Assembly (NCBI GenBank): GCA_903858445.1
Contig: CAIOIX010000160.1
Location: 1 to 64,000 of the forward strand
Length of the DNA stretch: 64,000 nt
Reading direction: 5' to 3'
Source: an uncultured beta proteobacterium
GTDB lineage: Bacteria > Pseudomonadota > Gammaproteobacteria > Burkholderiales > Burkholderiaceae
Numbering within the stretch: the first letter of the stretch is position 1; the number at the start of each line of letters is the position of its first letter. Position numbers and translations under genes: made by a program. Positions 1-9,367 of this stretch are shown piece after piece. Below the pieces are notes generated by a model. It was given only the letters and a program-made list of their open reading frames with translations, had not been told where the DNA came from and searched no databases.

Positions 1-1021
1 CATTAACAGATGGTGTAACCAATATGGTAGTTCTGGTGCTAATTCACTCAATGCTAACCAATACCCAACTGGTACAAATTGCGTAACAGCGACCTCGAGT
101 AATGAAAATAAATTAGATGCGCTTTATAAAATTAGAGCGATGGAAGGTCTTAATTTTAAAATGGGAGCTGGGTATGCCAGTCGGATTGCAAACTTAGATC
201 AAAATGCTATTGCAGGTTTTTCTCAAGCAAATCCAAATAATACCCCTGCCAAAACCTACTTACCGGGCATCAATGGCCAAGATTATTTCGGTTATGTTCC
301 TTACTTTGAGGCTTCTCGCAAACAATTTATAGGTAAGGCAAGTGCCACTTGGGATGCTACTGAAAAATTGAACTTTACCTTGGGTGGAAAGTACACTAAC
401 GATACTTATCCAAATTCAACTTATGGCGTTCAAAACGGCAACTCCTGGAGCTTGAATTTAGATAGCACCTATGCATATGCTGATGCTGGTACTGTTGTTG
501 CCTATGCAACACAACAAAATATGCAGCGGAATTTGTCTAATCTGAATTTGAATCAATCAACAACTCAATACACAACAGCTTATAGCGGTGGCTGGACCAA
601 TAACCTAACCTCTAATGCGACAACTGTAGGTTTAGGAGTCAAGCAGGGCGATCTATTAAATGGAAAGTTAACACTCTCGGCTGATGCCACTATGTCTTTT
701 GCAAGCTCTTGGTACTCAACTAATGTGAACTACCAGCCAAGCGCAACAACAAGTTGTAATAGCCCCAATGTACAGTCATGCGGTATTTTGCCCGCCATTC
801 AAAATAATCTAGGCATTATCAAATTGGGTGGAAGCTATCAAATTGATAAACAGTCAAGAGTTGGCTTGATGTATTGGTATCAACACTTGTATAGCAATGA
901 TTACTACTACAACGGTTTGCAAGCTGGCAATACACCAACAAATGTACTGCCAACCAACCAAACAGCTCCAAGCTATAGCGTAAATGTCATTTCAGCTAAT
1001 TACACCTATACATTTGATTAA
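1..1021 (+). CDS. MtrB/PioB-family decaheme-associated outer membrane beta-barrel protein, 5'-truncated by the window edge
   Basis: Open reading frame runs in-frame from base 2 (INRWCNQYGSSG...) through the listed ORF at 140 to TAA at 1019-1021. Alternating aromatic/polar beta-strand pattern (KLNFTLGGKYTND, SRVGLMYWYQHLYSNDYYYNG) and adjacency to a multiheme cytochrome gene fit MtrB/PioB. Confidence 0.7.
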   Translation, partial: INRWCNQYGSSGANSLNANQYPTGTNCVTATSSNENKLDALYKIRAMEGLNFKMGAGYASRIANLDQNAIAGFSQANPNNTPAKTYLPGINGQDYFGYVPYFEASRKQFIGKASATWDATEKLNFTLGGKYTNDTYPNSTYGVQNGNSWSLNLDSTYAYADAGTVVAYATQQNMQRNLSNLNLNQSTTQYTTAYSGGWTNNLTSNATTVGLGVKQGDLLNGKLTLSADATMSFASSWYSTNVNYQPSATTSCNSPNVQSCGILPAIQNNLGIIKLGGSYQIDKQSRVGLMYWYQHLYSNDYYYNGLQAGNTPTNVLPTNQTAPSYSVNVISANYTYTFD

Positions 1022-1072
1022 TTCTTAATTGATGCTTGCTGAATACTTTTAAATAAAAGAATGGATTAAATA

Positions 1073-1672
1073 ATGGAAACTAAACAACCAGGCACTCTCA
1101 AGAGATTTTGGGCTTTCGTGAAGAAGCCTAGCGCTAAGTATTCGATCCTAGCCATTTTCTCCGTTGCTTTTATTTCGGGTATTTTGTTCTGGGGTGCATT
1201 TAATACCGGTCTGGAAATGACCAATACCCTGGAATTCTGTACAACTTGTCATGAAATGCGTGATAACGTATATCAGGAGTACAAGGAGACGATTCACTAC
1301 AGTAATCGCAGTGGTGTTCGTGCTGTTTGTTCTGATTGCCATGTGCCGAAAGACTGGACTCATAAGATGATCCGTAAGTCTAAGGCTGCCTTTGAGGTTT
1401 GGGGCAAGATTACTGGTTCTATCGATACACGTGAGAAGTTTGAAGCTAAACGCATGGAATTGGCAGGTCACGAGTGGGCGCGTATGAAAGCTAATAATTC
1501 ACGTGAGTGCCGTAACTGCCATGATTTTGATGCAATGAGCCCAGAACTGCAGAAGCAGACACCTTACAAGAAGCATATGAAGGCAAAAGAGGCTGGCAAG
1601 ACCTGTATTGACTGTCATAAAGGCATTGCCCATCAACTGCCAAAAGAGTACGAAGAGTCAGATGAGGATTAA
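1073..1672 (+). CDS. NapC/NirT/CymA-type membrane-anchored tetraheme cytochrome c
   Basis: N-terminal TM helix, then four CxxCH motifs: CTTCH, CSDCH, CRNCH, CIDCH. Confidence 0.9.
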   Translation: METKQPGTLKRFWAFVKKPSAKYSILAIFSVAFISGILFWGAFNTGLEMTNTLEFCTTCHEMRDNVYQEYKETIHYSNRSGVRAVCSDCHVPKDWTHKMIRKSKAAFEVWGKITGSIDTREKFEAKRMELAGHEWARMKANNSRECRNCHDFDAMSPELQKQTPYKKHMKAKEAGKTCIDCHKGIAHQLPKEYEESDED

Positions 1673-1701
1673 GGTTTGACAGTCTGCTAAGGCTCTTGGA
1701 C

Positions 1702-1736
1702 AATGGCTAGGATGGTTCAATCCTGGCCATTTTCTA
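1702..1736 (+). terminator. Hairpin followed by a U-rich tract between the NapC/NirT gene and ccmA (terminator or attenuator)
   Basis: AATGGCTAGGAT-ggttca-ATCCTGGCCATT (12-bp stem, one T/G mismatch) followed by TTCTATT, immediately before the ccmA ATG at 1740. Confidence 0.6.
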
Positions 1737-1739
1737 TTC

Positions 1740-2393
1740 ATGACTACTCATATTTCAGATCCCACTAATTTGTCTTTGAATCAATTCTCTCTCCGTGCCA
1801 ATGCATTAACCTGTATTCGGGGTGAGCGTACTCTTTTCACGGGTTTGGATTTGCAAGTTTCTGCTGGTGAGTGGCTGCATATTCGTGGTGAGAACGGCAT
1901 TGGAAAAACGAGTCTGTTGCGACTCTTAGCGGGTTTAACCAAACCCGCAGCCGGGGAGATCTTTTGGAATGATCAATCGATCGCTTTCGATACTGCTGAG
2001 TATCATCGCAACCTCCTCTTTTTGGGTCATCGTGATTCTCTGAAAGAGGATTTGACTGCTCTTGAGAATCTATCTATCGCTACTGCATTGGACGGTATTA
2101 CTACTTCGGAAGAAGAGATCTTGCTAGCATTGCATCGCTTTGGTTTGCGAGGGCGAGAAGACCTTCCTGTTTATTGTTTGTCAGCTGGCCAAAAGCGTAG
2201 GGTGCTTCTGGCTAGATTACTGTTACGCCAGGCAAAACTGTGGATTTTGGATGAGCCCTTTAATGCTTTAGATGTGCGTGCGGTTGAGATGCTCTCTGAA
2301 TTGATCTCCGAACACGTTTCATCTGGTGGCATGGCGATCATGACTAGTCATCAAGAGATTCCGATGCCGAACGGCAGGGTAGTGCAATTATGA
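1740..2393 (+). CDS. ccmA: Heme exporter ATP-binding protein CcmA
   Basis: ABC ATPase: Walker A-like GENGIGKTS, signature LSAGQKRR, Walker B LWILDEP; first gene of the ccm operon. Confidence 0.95.
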   Translation: MTTHISDPTNLSLNQFSLRANALTCIRGERTLFTGLDLQVSAGEWLHIRGENGIGKTSLLRLLAGLTKPAAGEIFWNDQSIAFDTAEYHRNLLFLGHRDSLKEDLTALENLSIATALDGITTSEEEILLALHRFGLRGREDLPVYCLSAGQKRRVLLARLLLRQAKLWILDEPFNALDVRAVEMLSELISEHVSSGGMAIMTSHQEIPMPNGRVVQL

Positions 2394-3055
2394 ATGCCTT
2401 TCTAGCTGTTATTCGTCGTGACTTGCTCTTGGTGATGCGCCGCAAGAGCGAAGTGCTCACTATTTTGTTCTTCTTTGTGATTGTGACTAGCCTATTTCCA
2501 CTGGGAATTGGGGCGGATACAGCTCTCCTGCGTAAGATAGCTCCAGGAGTGATTTGGGTCACAGCCTTGCTGTCAACGATGCTGGGCTTGCAACGCCTGT
2601 TTGCTACCGATTATGTTGATGGCACCTTGGAGCAAATGACGCTTTCTCCAACCCCACTGGCCCTACTAGTGGGGGGTAAAATTGCTGCACACTGGTTGGT
2701 ATGTGGTTTGCCTTTGGTTTTGTTGGCGCCAGTGATTGGCATTCAGTTTGATCTAGATGCCAGCACATTGGGAACTGTTATTTTGACGCTATTGATAGGT
2801 ACACCGATTTTGTCTTTGATTGGAGCGATTGGCGCTGCCTTGACCCTAGGTGTGCGTGGCGGTGGCGTCTTATTAAGTCTCTTAGTGTTACCTCTTTATA
2901 TTCCAGTGCTTATTTTTGGTGCTGGTGCAGTGTATGCCCAGAGTGTTGGGCTTGATGTGGGAGGACATTATTCCCTCTTAGCCGCCTTGCTTGTTTTGGC
3001 TTTATTTTTTGCTCCCTGGGCAACCACCGCTGCTGTAAGGATTGCAATCGAATGA
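2390..3055 (+). CDS. ccmB: Heme exporter membrane protein CcmB
   Basis: Multi-TM protein, ATGA overlap with ccmA, operon context. Confidence 0.95.
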   Translation: MNAFLAVIRRDLLLVMRRKSEVLTILFFFVIVTSLFPLGIGADTALLRKIAPGVIWVTALLSTMLGLQRLFATDYVDGTLEQMTLSPTPLALLVGGKIAAHWLVCGLPLVLLAPVIGIQFDLDASTLGTVILTLLIGTPILSLIGAIGAALTLGVRGGGVLLSLLVLPLYIPVLIFGAGAVYAQSVGLDVGGHYSLLAALLVLALFFAPWATTAAVRIAIE

Positions 3056-3819
3056 GTACTGTTACTGGTAGCCGTAGTAGTCAAGTAGTCAATTGGTTTA
3101 AGTTTTCAAGCCCCGCCACTTTCTATCCCTTGGCTGGAAAGTTGATTCCTTTGTTTTGGGTATTGGCAATAATTTTTGGCATCGCTGGTTTGTGGGTGAG
3201 TTTCTTTGTAGCACCAGTGGATGCAGTTCAAGGTCAAGGCTATCGAATTATTTTTGTCCATGTCCCAGCGTCTTGGATGTCAATGTTTATTTATATTGTG
3301 ATGGCGATTTGGGCTGGCTTAGGTTTGGTCTTTAATGCACGCCTATCTGCCATGATGGCTCAAGCCTTAGCGCCTACAGGTGCTTTGATGGCTTTCATCT
3401 CCTTATGGACTGGCGCCTTCTGGGGTAAGCCGATGTGGGGTGCTTGGTGGGTATGGGATGCGCGCTTAACTTCTGAATTAATCCTTTTATTTTTGTATCT
3501 TGGTTTTATGGCTCTACAAGCATCCATTGATGATCCCCGTCGTGCTGATAAAGCAGGTGCCATCTTGGCTTTGGTTGGCGTTGTAAACGTGCCCATTATT
3601 TATTTCTCAGTCAAATGGTGGAATACCTTGCACCAGGGTGCATCTGTTTCTATTAACAAATCACCTTCAATGGCGCACACCATGTTGTGGGGCATGCTTC
3701 TGATGGCCCTGTGTTTCTGGATGTACTCTATTGCTATTGCATTGATGCGGGTGCGGACGATTATCTTAGAGCGTGAATCTCACACTGATTGGGTGAGAGC
3801 TGTAGAAGGGGTGAAGTGA
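3052..3819 (+). CDS. ccmC: Heme exporter membrane protein CcmC (WWD domain)
   Basis: WGKPMWGAWWVWDARLTSELILLFLYLG tryptophan-rich motif. Confidence 0.97.
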   Translation: MSTVTGSRSSQVVNWFKFSSPATFYPLAGKLIPLFWVLAIIFGIAGLWVSFFVAPVDAVQGQGYRIIFVHVPASWMSMFIYIVMAIWAGLGLVFNARLSAMMAQALAPTGALMAFISLWTGAFWGKPMWGAWWVWDARLTSELILLFLYLGFMALQASIDDPRRADKAGAILALVGVVNVPIIYFSVKWWNTLHQGASVSINKSPSMAHTMLWGMLLMALCFWMYSIAIALMRVRTIILERESHTDWVRAVEGVK

Positions 3820-3821
3820 TC

Positions 3822-4010
3822 ATGTGGAATTCACCAGAAGAATTTTTTGCAATGGGCGGATATGCCTTGTATGTATGGAGTAGCTTTGGTGTGACTGCTC
3901 TGATTCTAGTGTGGGAGCCTATTGCTATCCTGGTACGCCGTAAAGCGATTATGCAGAGATTACAGCGCGAGATTCGCGCTGAGAAATTCGATAAAGAAGG
4001 AATGAAGTGA
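3822..4010 (+). CDS. ccmD: Heme exporter protein CcmD
   Basis: Short single-TM protein [23 protein letters not shown]; the ATG at 3822 is a better start than the listed 3789. Confidence 0.9.
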   Translation: MWNSPEEFFAMGGYALYVWSSFGVTALILVWEPIAILVRRKAIMQRLQREIRAEKFDKEGMK

Positions 4011-4438
4011 AACCAAGACATAAACGGGCGCTGATTATTGTTGGTGCCTTAGCAACACTAGCGATTGCTGCAGTTCTGATTCTCAATGCCTTAAATAGTA
4101 ATATTGCCCTCTACGTCACTCCGAGCGAAGTGGCTGCAGGTAAAGCCCCGAATGGTCAAACCTTCCGTATTGGTGGCATGGTAAAAGACGGCTCCTTGAA
4201 GCGTGATGAATTGGTGGTGCACTTCATCATTACCGACTTAGTGAAAGAGATATCCGTTTCTTATAAAGGCATTCTTCCTGATTTGTTTAAAGAAGGTAAG
4301 GGCGCAGTAGTCCAAGGCAAACTCAATCCTGACGGACAATTTATCGCTAGCGAAGTGCTTGCTAAGCATGATGAGAACTATATGCCACCAGAAGCGAAGC
4401 ATGCTTTAGAGCAGGCACAGAAAAACGGAGCGAAATAA
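4007..4438 (+). CDS. ccmE: Cytochrome c maturation heme chaperone CcmE
   Basis: N-terminal TM and heme-binding [12 protein letters not shown] motif. Confidence 0.97.
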   Translation: MKPRHKRALIIVGALATLAIAAVLILNALNSNIALYVTPSEVAAGKAPNGQTFRIGGMVKDGSLKRDELVVHFIITDLVKEISVSYKGILPDLFKEGKGAVVQGKLNPDGQFIASEVLAKHDENYMPPEAKHALEQAQKNGAK

Positions 4439-6360
4439 TGGAATATTCAATGCTTCCAGAGATTGGCCATTTCGCCTTAATACTGGCTCTTGCCGTTTCT
4501 ATTGTTCAAGGTGTGCTGCCTTTAATTGGCGCGCAACAAGGTCGTCGTGAATGGCTAGTTTTGGCTAGACCCGCAACTCAGATCTCTTTTGTGCTTTTAG
4601 CAATTTCATTTTGCATCTTAGCTTGGTCCTTTTATGTGAATGATTTTTCTGTGCTGTATGTAGCAGAGCATTCAAACTCACAACTACCTACAGTTTATCG
4701 CTTAGGTGCTGTTTGGGGCGGGCATGAAGGTTCTTTGTTATTGTGGATTTTCTTGTTGACAGGTTGGGCCTTTGCAGTGGCGCAACTTTCTAAAACACTA
4801 GATGAGTTCATGGTGGCTCGCGTATTGGGTGTATTGGGTCTTGTAGCAACAGGGCTTTTACTCTTTGTATTGGCTACTTCCAATCCTTTTGAGCGTTTAT
4901 TACCGGCCGCTCAAGATGGCCGCTCTTTAAATCCACTTTTGCAAGACCCAGGTTTAGTATTTCATCCGCCAATGCTCTATATGGGTTATGTAGGATTTTC
5001 TGTGGCGTTTGCGTTCGCAATCGCCTCTTTGTTGACTGGCAAGTTGGATGCTGCCTGGGCTCGCTGGTCGCGACCTTGGACTACCACTGCTTGGATTTTT
5101 CTGACGCTTGGTATTGCATTAGGTTCTTGGTGGGCTTACTACGAGTTAGGTTGGGGCGGCTGGTGGTTTTGGGACCCAGTTGAGAATGCTTCATTTATGC
5201 CATGGTTGATTGGCACTGCTTTATTGCATTCCTTGGCAGTGACTGAGAAGCGTGGTGGCTTTAAAAACTGGACAGTACTTTTGGCAATCATTGCTTTCTC
5301 AATGTCCTTGCTCGGAACGTTCTTAGTTCGTTCTGGCGTTCTGACATCGGTTCATGCTTTTGCTACCGATCCACGTCGCGGCATCTTTATTTTGATTCTG
5401 CTATCTTTGGTTGTTGGTTCATCATTATTCCTATATGCCTTAAGAGCTCCAAAAAGTACTTTAGGCGGCGCCTTCTCGCTGATGTCGCGCGAAACTTTAA
5501 TGCTCTTGGGCAATGTTTTCTTAGTAGTGGCTGCTGGCTCTGTTCTTTTGGGCACTTTGTATCCATTGCTGATTGATGCCTTGAATCTTGGCAAGATCTC
5601 CGTTGGCCCTCCTTACTTCAATGCGGTCTTTGTGCCGATTATGATTCCCGTCCTATTTTTGCTGGCGATTGGTCCGTGGGCCAATTGGAAAAGTACCAAT
5701 CTAGGCACATTAGTAAAACGTCTCTGGTTAGCAGCAGTAGTTGCAGTGGTTGCGGCAATTTTGATTCCGCGCATGATGGGTGAGTTCACCATCCTGACCG
5801 CATTGGGTTTTCTACTTTCATTCTGGATCATTGCCTCTGGCGTATTGCAGATCATTCGACAATTTAAAGCTGGCAAGCCAACCCGCTCATTTATTGGCAT
5901 GCAGTTAGGTCACATCGGTATAGCTATTTTTGTGATTGGCGTAACGATGGTTGGCGCGTATCAAGAAGAAAAAGATGTGCGCATGGCTCCGGGTGATACG
6001 GTATCGGTTGGCGGCTATCAGATTCGCTTGGTCGAAGTACGTCCTGCTCAAGGGCCCAATTACCAAGCTACTCGAGGGACCTTTGAGTTGGGTCGCCATG
6101 GCAAGGCAGAAGAGGTTTTATATCCAGAAAAGCGTAACTATGATTCATCAACGATGCCAATGACTGAAGCAGCCATTGATGCTGGCTTGACACGCGATAT
6201 CTATGTTTCCCTTGGTGAGCCTTTAGAAGGCAATGCTTGGGCTGTACGGGTGTACTACAAACCATTCGTGGATTGGATTTGGGGTGGTTGCTTGTTGATG
6301 GCTTTAGGCGGATTATTCGCGGTACTCGATAAGCGCTATCGCTTGCGCCTGCAGAAATAA
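4438..6360 (+). CDS. ccmF: Heme lyase CcmF
   Basis: 640 aa polytopic protein with WGGWWFWDPVENASFMPWL WWD motif. Confidence 0.97.
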   Translation: MEYSMLPEIGHFALILALAVSIVQGVLPLIGAQQGRREWLVLARPATQISFVLLAISFCILAWSFYVNDFSVLYVAEHSNSQLPTVYRLGAVWGGHEGSLLLWIFLLTGWAFAVAQLSKTLDEFMVARVLGVLGLVATGLLLFVLATSNPFERLLPAAQDGRSLNPLLQDPGLVFHPPMLYMGYVGFSVAFAFAIASLLTGKLDAAWARWSRPWTTTAWIFLTLGIALGSWWAYYELGWGGWWFWDPVENASFMPWLIGTALLHSLAVTEKRGGFKNWTVLLAIIAFSMSLLGTFLVRSGVLTSVHAFATDPRRGIFILILLSLVVGSSLFLYALRAPKSTLGGAFSLMSRETLMLLGNVFLVVAAGSVLLGTLYPLLIDALNLGKISVGPPYFNAVFVPIMIPVLFLLAIGPWANWKSTNLGTLVKRLWLAAVVAVVAAILIPRMMGEFTILTALGFLLSFWIIASGVLQIIRQFKAGKPTRSFIGMQLGHIGIAIFVIGVTMVGAYQEEKDVRMAPGDTVSVGGYQIRLVEVRPAQGPNYQATRGTFELGRHGKAEEVLYPEKRNYDSSTMPMTEAAIDAGLTRDIYVSLGEPLEGNAWAVRVYYKPFVDWIWGGCLLMALGGLFAVLDKRYRLRLQK

Positions 6361-6394
6361 TTGAACATCTTTACTTACGAATAGATCAGTCAAT

Positions 6395-6925
6395 ATGAAA
6401 GCAAAATTTGTTATCCCACTATTGCTGTTTGTTGTGCTAGTGGGATTTTTGGCGGTGGGTCTAAATCGTGATCCTCGTGAAGTGCCATCACCTTTAATTA
6501 ATAAACCTGCGCCTGCCTTTAAGGTGCCTCAACTGGCCGATCCTAGCAAATCATTTTCTCCAGAAGATATGAAGGGCCAGGTTTGGGTCTTAAATGTTTT
6601 TGCCTCTTGGTGTGTGGCTTGTCGTGAAGAGCACCCGATGTTGGTTGAGATGAGTAGGTCTCAAGTGGCGCCATTAATTGGCCTTGATTACAAAGATAAA
6701 CGTACCGATGCGATGGAGATGTTGGATAGACAAGGCAACCCATACAACTTATCAGCTTTTGATAATGATGGACGTGTAGGTATTAACTATGGCGTGTATG
6801 GCGTTCCCGAGACTTATGTGATTGATAAGGCGGGCATCATTCGCTTTAAGCAGATCGGCCCAATTACTAAAGAGGTATTGGAAAAGTCGATGTACCCCAT
6901 TATTGCTAAGTTAAATAAGGAGTAA
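6395..6925 (+). CDS. ccmG: Thiol:disulfide interchange protein CcmG/DsbE
   Basis: Thioredoxin-like with NVFASWCVACREEHP active site; operon position. Confidence 0.95.
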   Translation: MKAKFVIPLLLFVVLVGFLAVGLNRDPREVPSPLINKPAPAFKVPQLADPSKSFSPEDMKGQVWVLNVFASWCVACREEHPMLVEMSRSQVAPLIGLDYKDKRTDAMEMLDRQGNPYNLSAFDNDGRVGINYGVYGVPETYVIDKAGIIRFKQIGPITKEVLEKSMYPIIAKLNKE

Positions 6926-7408
6926 ATGATGAATCAAACATTCGCCAAACTTCTTAAGACTCTGCCATCGATCTGTTTGGTACTCTGCATTCATCTTGCT
7001 CATGCAGATGAGGCTACGTCTTTAGCGGCAGATCCAGTTCTGGAGCAGCGTTTGATCTCTATTTCTGAAGAGATGCGTTGTCTAGTTTGCCAAAATGAAT
7101 CGCTCTCAGGCTCTCGTTCCGAGTTAGCTCAAGACCTTCGTCGAGAAATTCGGGATCTGATTAGGCAGGGCAAGACTGATGCAGAAATCAGGACTTTCAT
7201 GGTCGATCGTTATGGCGATTTTATTTTATATCGCCCACCAGTCAAGCCAACCACTTGGTTGCTTTGGATTGGACCATTCGTCTTGATGATTGCTGGCATA
7301 GCAGCACTATTAATGTACTTGCGTCGCCGTAATACTCAAGTGACTAGTACTTCACTTTCTGATGATGAAAATAAGCGCATAGATGCTCTATTGCGGGATA
7401 ACAAATGA
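6926..7408 (+). CDS. ccmH: Cytochrome c-type biogenesis protein CcmH
   Basis: EEMRCLVCQNESLSGS motif, signal peptide, C-terminal TM. Confidence 0.96.
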   Translation: MMNQTFAKLLKTLPSICLVLCIHLAHADEATSLAADPVLEQRLISISEEMRCLVCQNESLSGSRSELAQDLRREIRDLIRQGKTDAEIRTFMVDRYGDFILYRPPVKPTTWLLWIGPFVLMIAGIAALLMYLRRRNTQVTSTSLSDDENKRIDALLRDNK

Positions 7409-8619
7409 TTACTTTTTATATTGCTGCGTTCGTTTTAGTTTTACTGGTTCTAGCAGCCCTGTTTCGCCCATTCTTTTGGAAGACGACCGTTCATCATGCT
7501 TCTCGCCAGCAGTTAAACGCAGCCATCTATAAAGAAGAAATTGCTAAGCTTGAGAAAGAGCGAGCTGAAGGCTTGATTGATGGCGCTACTTATGAGATCG
7601 CTCATGCGGAGATACGTCAGCGCTTATTTCAGGATACCAGTGAGGATGATGGTGTAGCGGTGTTGGGCTCTCCTAAGAAAACTATTATCGCCCTGACGGT
7701 CTTCATTCCAGTAATTGCTGCTGCCATGTATTTTTGGTTAGGTAGCGCTCAGCAGATCGCTGATGGCGGTGCCAAACAGCAAGTTGCCCAACAAGATGTT
7801 GAGAAGATGGTGGCTGGATTAGCGGCCAAGATGGAGCAGGATCCTAGCAATCTGAAGGGCTGGGCAATGTTAGCTCGCTCATACAAGGTGATGGGTCGCC
7901 CGAAAGATGCTGAGAAAGCCTATGACCGCGCTGGCTCATACTTAGACGGCGATGCCCAATTGTTGGCTGATTACGCAGATGTATCTGCAAGCAATGCTAA
8001 TGGTAGTTTTGAAGGTAAACCTCAGGCAATCATCAATAGAGCGCTCAAAGCCGACCCAAACAATATGATGGCGCTTTGGTTGGCTGGTACTGCTGATTAC
8101 AACCGCGGTGATTACAAAGGTGCCGTGCAAGTATGGGGGCGCTTAGCGAAGTTACTACCCGCTGATTCTGAAGATATGAAGATGATTCAGGGGTCGATTA
8201 TGGAAGCTCGCGGGAAGGCTAATTTGCCTCCCGAGCCTTTAGTAAGTCAGCCGACATTACCTGCGTCTTCTGTGAGCGGTAAAAATATTAGTGGCACCGT
8301 GGAAATCAATCCTGATCTTAAATCCAAAATCAAGCCAGACTATATCGTGATGGTGATTGCTCGTGCACCTGGCGCTCGCATGCCAGTAGCGATTATGCGA
8401 GGCAAGGCGGCTGATCTTCCTTTACGCTTTGTTTTGAACGACGCATTGGCGATGACCCCTGATGCTTTGATCTCTACTTTGAATGAAGCAACCATTGAGG
8501 TTCGCATCTCTAAATCAGGTCAAGCTAAATCTGAGCCGGGGGATTTATATTCTGAGATTCAAACTGTAAAGGTGGGTACGGGCAATTTGAAAGTGCTTGT
8601 GAATCAAGTTAGGCCTTAG
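7405..8619 (+). CDS. ccmI: Cytochrome c-type biogenesis protein CcmI (TPR)
   Basis: Two N-terminal TMs, TPR-like segment (WAMLARSYKVMGRPKDAEKAYDRA), operon position. Confidence 0.92.
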   Translation: MITFYIAAFVLVLLVLAALFRPFFWKTTVHHASRQQLNAAIYKEEIAKLEKERAEGLIDGATYEIAHAEIRQRLFQDTSEDDGVAVLGSPKKTIIALTVFIPVIAAAMYFWLGSAQQIADGGAKQQVAQQDVEKMVAGLAAKMEQDPSNLKGWAMLARSYKVMGRPKDAEKAYDRAGSYLDGDAQLLADYADVSASNANGSFEGKPQAIINRALKADPNNMMALWLAGTADYNRGDYKGAVQVWGRLAKLLPADSEDMKMIQGSIMEARGKANLPPEPLVSQPTLPASSVSGKNISGTVEINPDLKSKIKPDYIVMVIARAPGARMPVAIMRGKAADLPLRFVLNDALAMTPDALISTLNEATIEVRISKSGQAKSEPGDLYSEIQTVKVGTGNLKVLVNQVRP

Positions 8620-8645
8620 TGCGCAGGCTATGCCAACGTCAGATT

Positions 8646-9125
8646 ATGAGGCGCGTGGCTATTGGTCTTGCGCTTGGCTTATGTTTTGTGACTGAGGTTT
8701 TTGCCCATAGTGCGAATCAATTTGATTCAAAACTGATTGGTAGGTGGGTGGTGGATAGTCAGTCCATGTGCACTAACTTAAAGTTCAAGAATGCTGGTGT
8801 TTATTATTTTTACGATAAAAATGGTAAATTGGTGAGTGAACTACGGCTGCCAAATAATAATCAAGTGCAGGTTGTAAAACGCTCATCCTATAAATCTATT
8901 GCAGTATTTGATGAGACAAGCCTCGTTATTAAGACTGTTGCCCAGTCTGAGAACTTGCAAACTAAAGATACTTATCTCACAACATCCTTGATTCAGTTCT
9001 CCGAAGACTTTATGGTGCAATCCATCCTGGATCAAAGTATGAACGGGGTCTTTAATATTAGGGACAGCATTGTTTTGGCGACAAAACAAAAGCAGTCATC
9101 TTTTTATAAATGTGAATCCGAATAG
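8646..9125 (+). CDS. Hypothetical secreted protein
   Basis: ORF with signal peptide MRRVAIGLALGLCFVTEVFAHS if the ATG at 8646 is used (listed start 8619). Confidence 0.6.
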   Translation: MRRVAIGLALGLCFVTEVFAHSANQFDSKLIGRWVVDSQSMCTNLKFKNAGVYYFYDKNGKLVSELRLPNNNQVQVVKRSSYKSIAVFDETSLVIKTVAQSENLQTKDTYLTTSLIQFSEDFMVQSILDQSMNGVFNIRDSIVLATKQKQSSFYKCESE

Positions 9126-9263
9126 ACCGTTTTAGAACAGTTATTTCGCTATCTTGCAGTGACCAGTAGCTTCTTCGAAAAATCTTTTCGGTTTTGATTA
9201 TGAAGTGTTTTTTGCTCTATATTTTAGGGGTAGAACACAGCATAAAAAATACCAAATCGTTTC

Positions 9264-9277
9264 TTGATTTGCATCAA
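9264..9277. promoter_or_regulatory. Perfect FNR/ANR box upstream of the nitronate monooxygenase / class II RNR operon
   Basis: TTGAT-TTGC-ATCAA, an exact match to the FNR consensus TTGATNNNNATCAA, 91 nt upstream of the ORF at 9368. Confidence 0.75.
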
Positions 9278-9367
9278 AACCGTTCACTAGGACTGCCTTC
9301 ATCATGCTTTGATGGTTAAATTTCTCATAAGTCAAAGTAGGCGCCGCTTGGTGCTGGAGGGGTATTA

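Noticed and set aside
5352-6265. Several 64-95 aa ORFs on both strands within ccmF
   Set aside because: Overlap a complete, motif-supported ccmF; interpreted as spurious.
9165-9205. TTCGAAAAATCTTTTCGGTTTT as a terminator after the hypothetical gene at 8646
   Set aside because: Stem is only about 6 bp and AT-rich; too weak to call.
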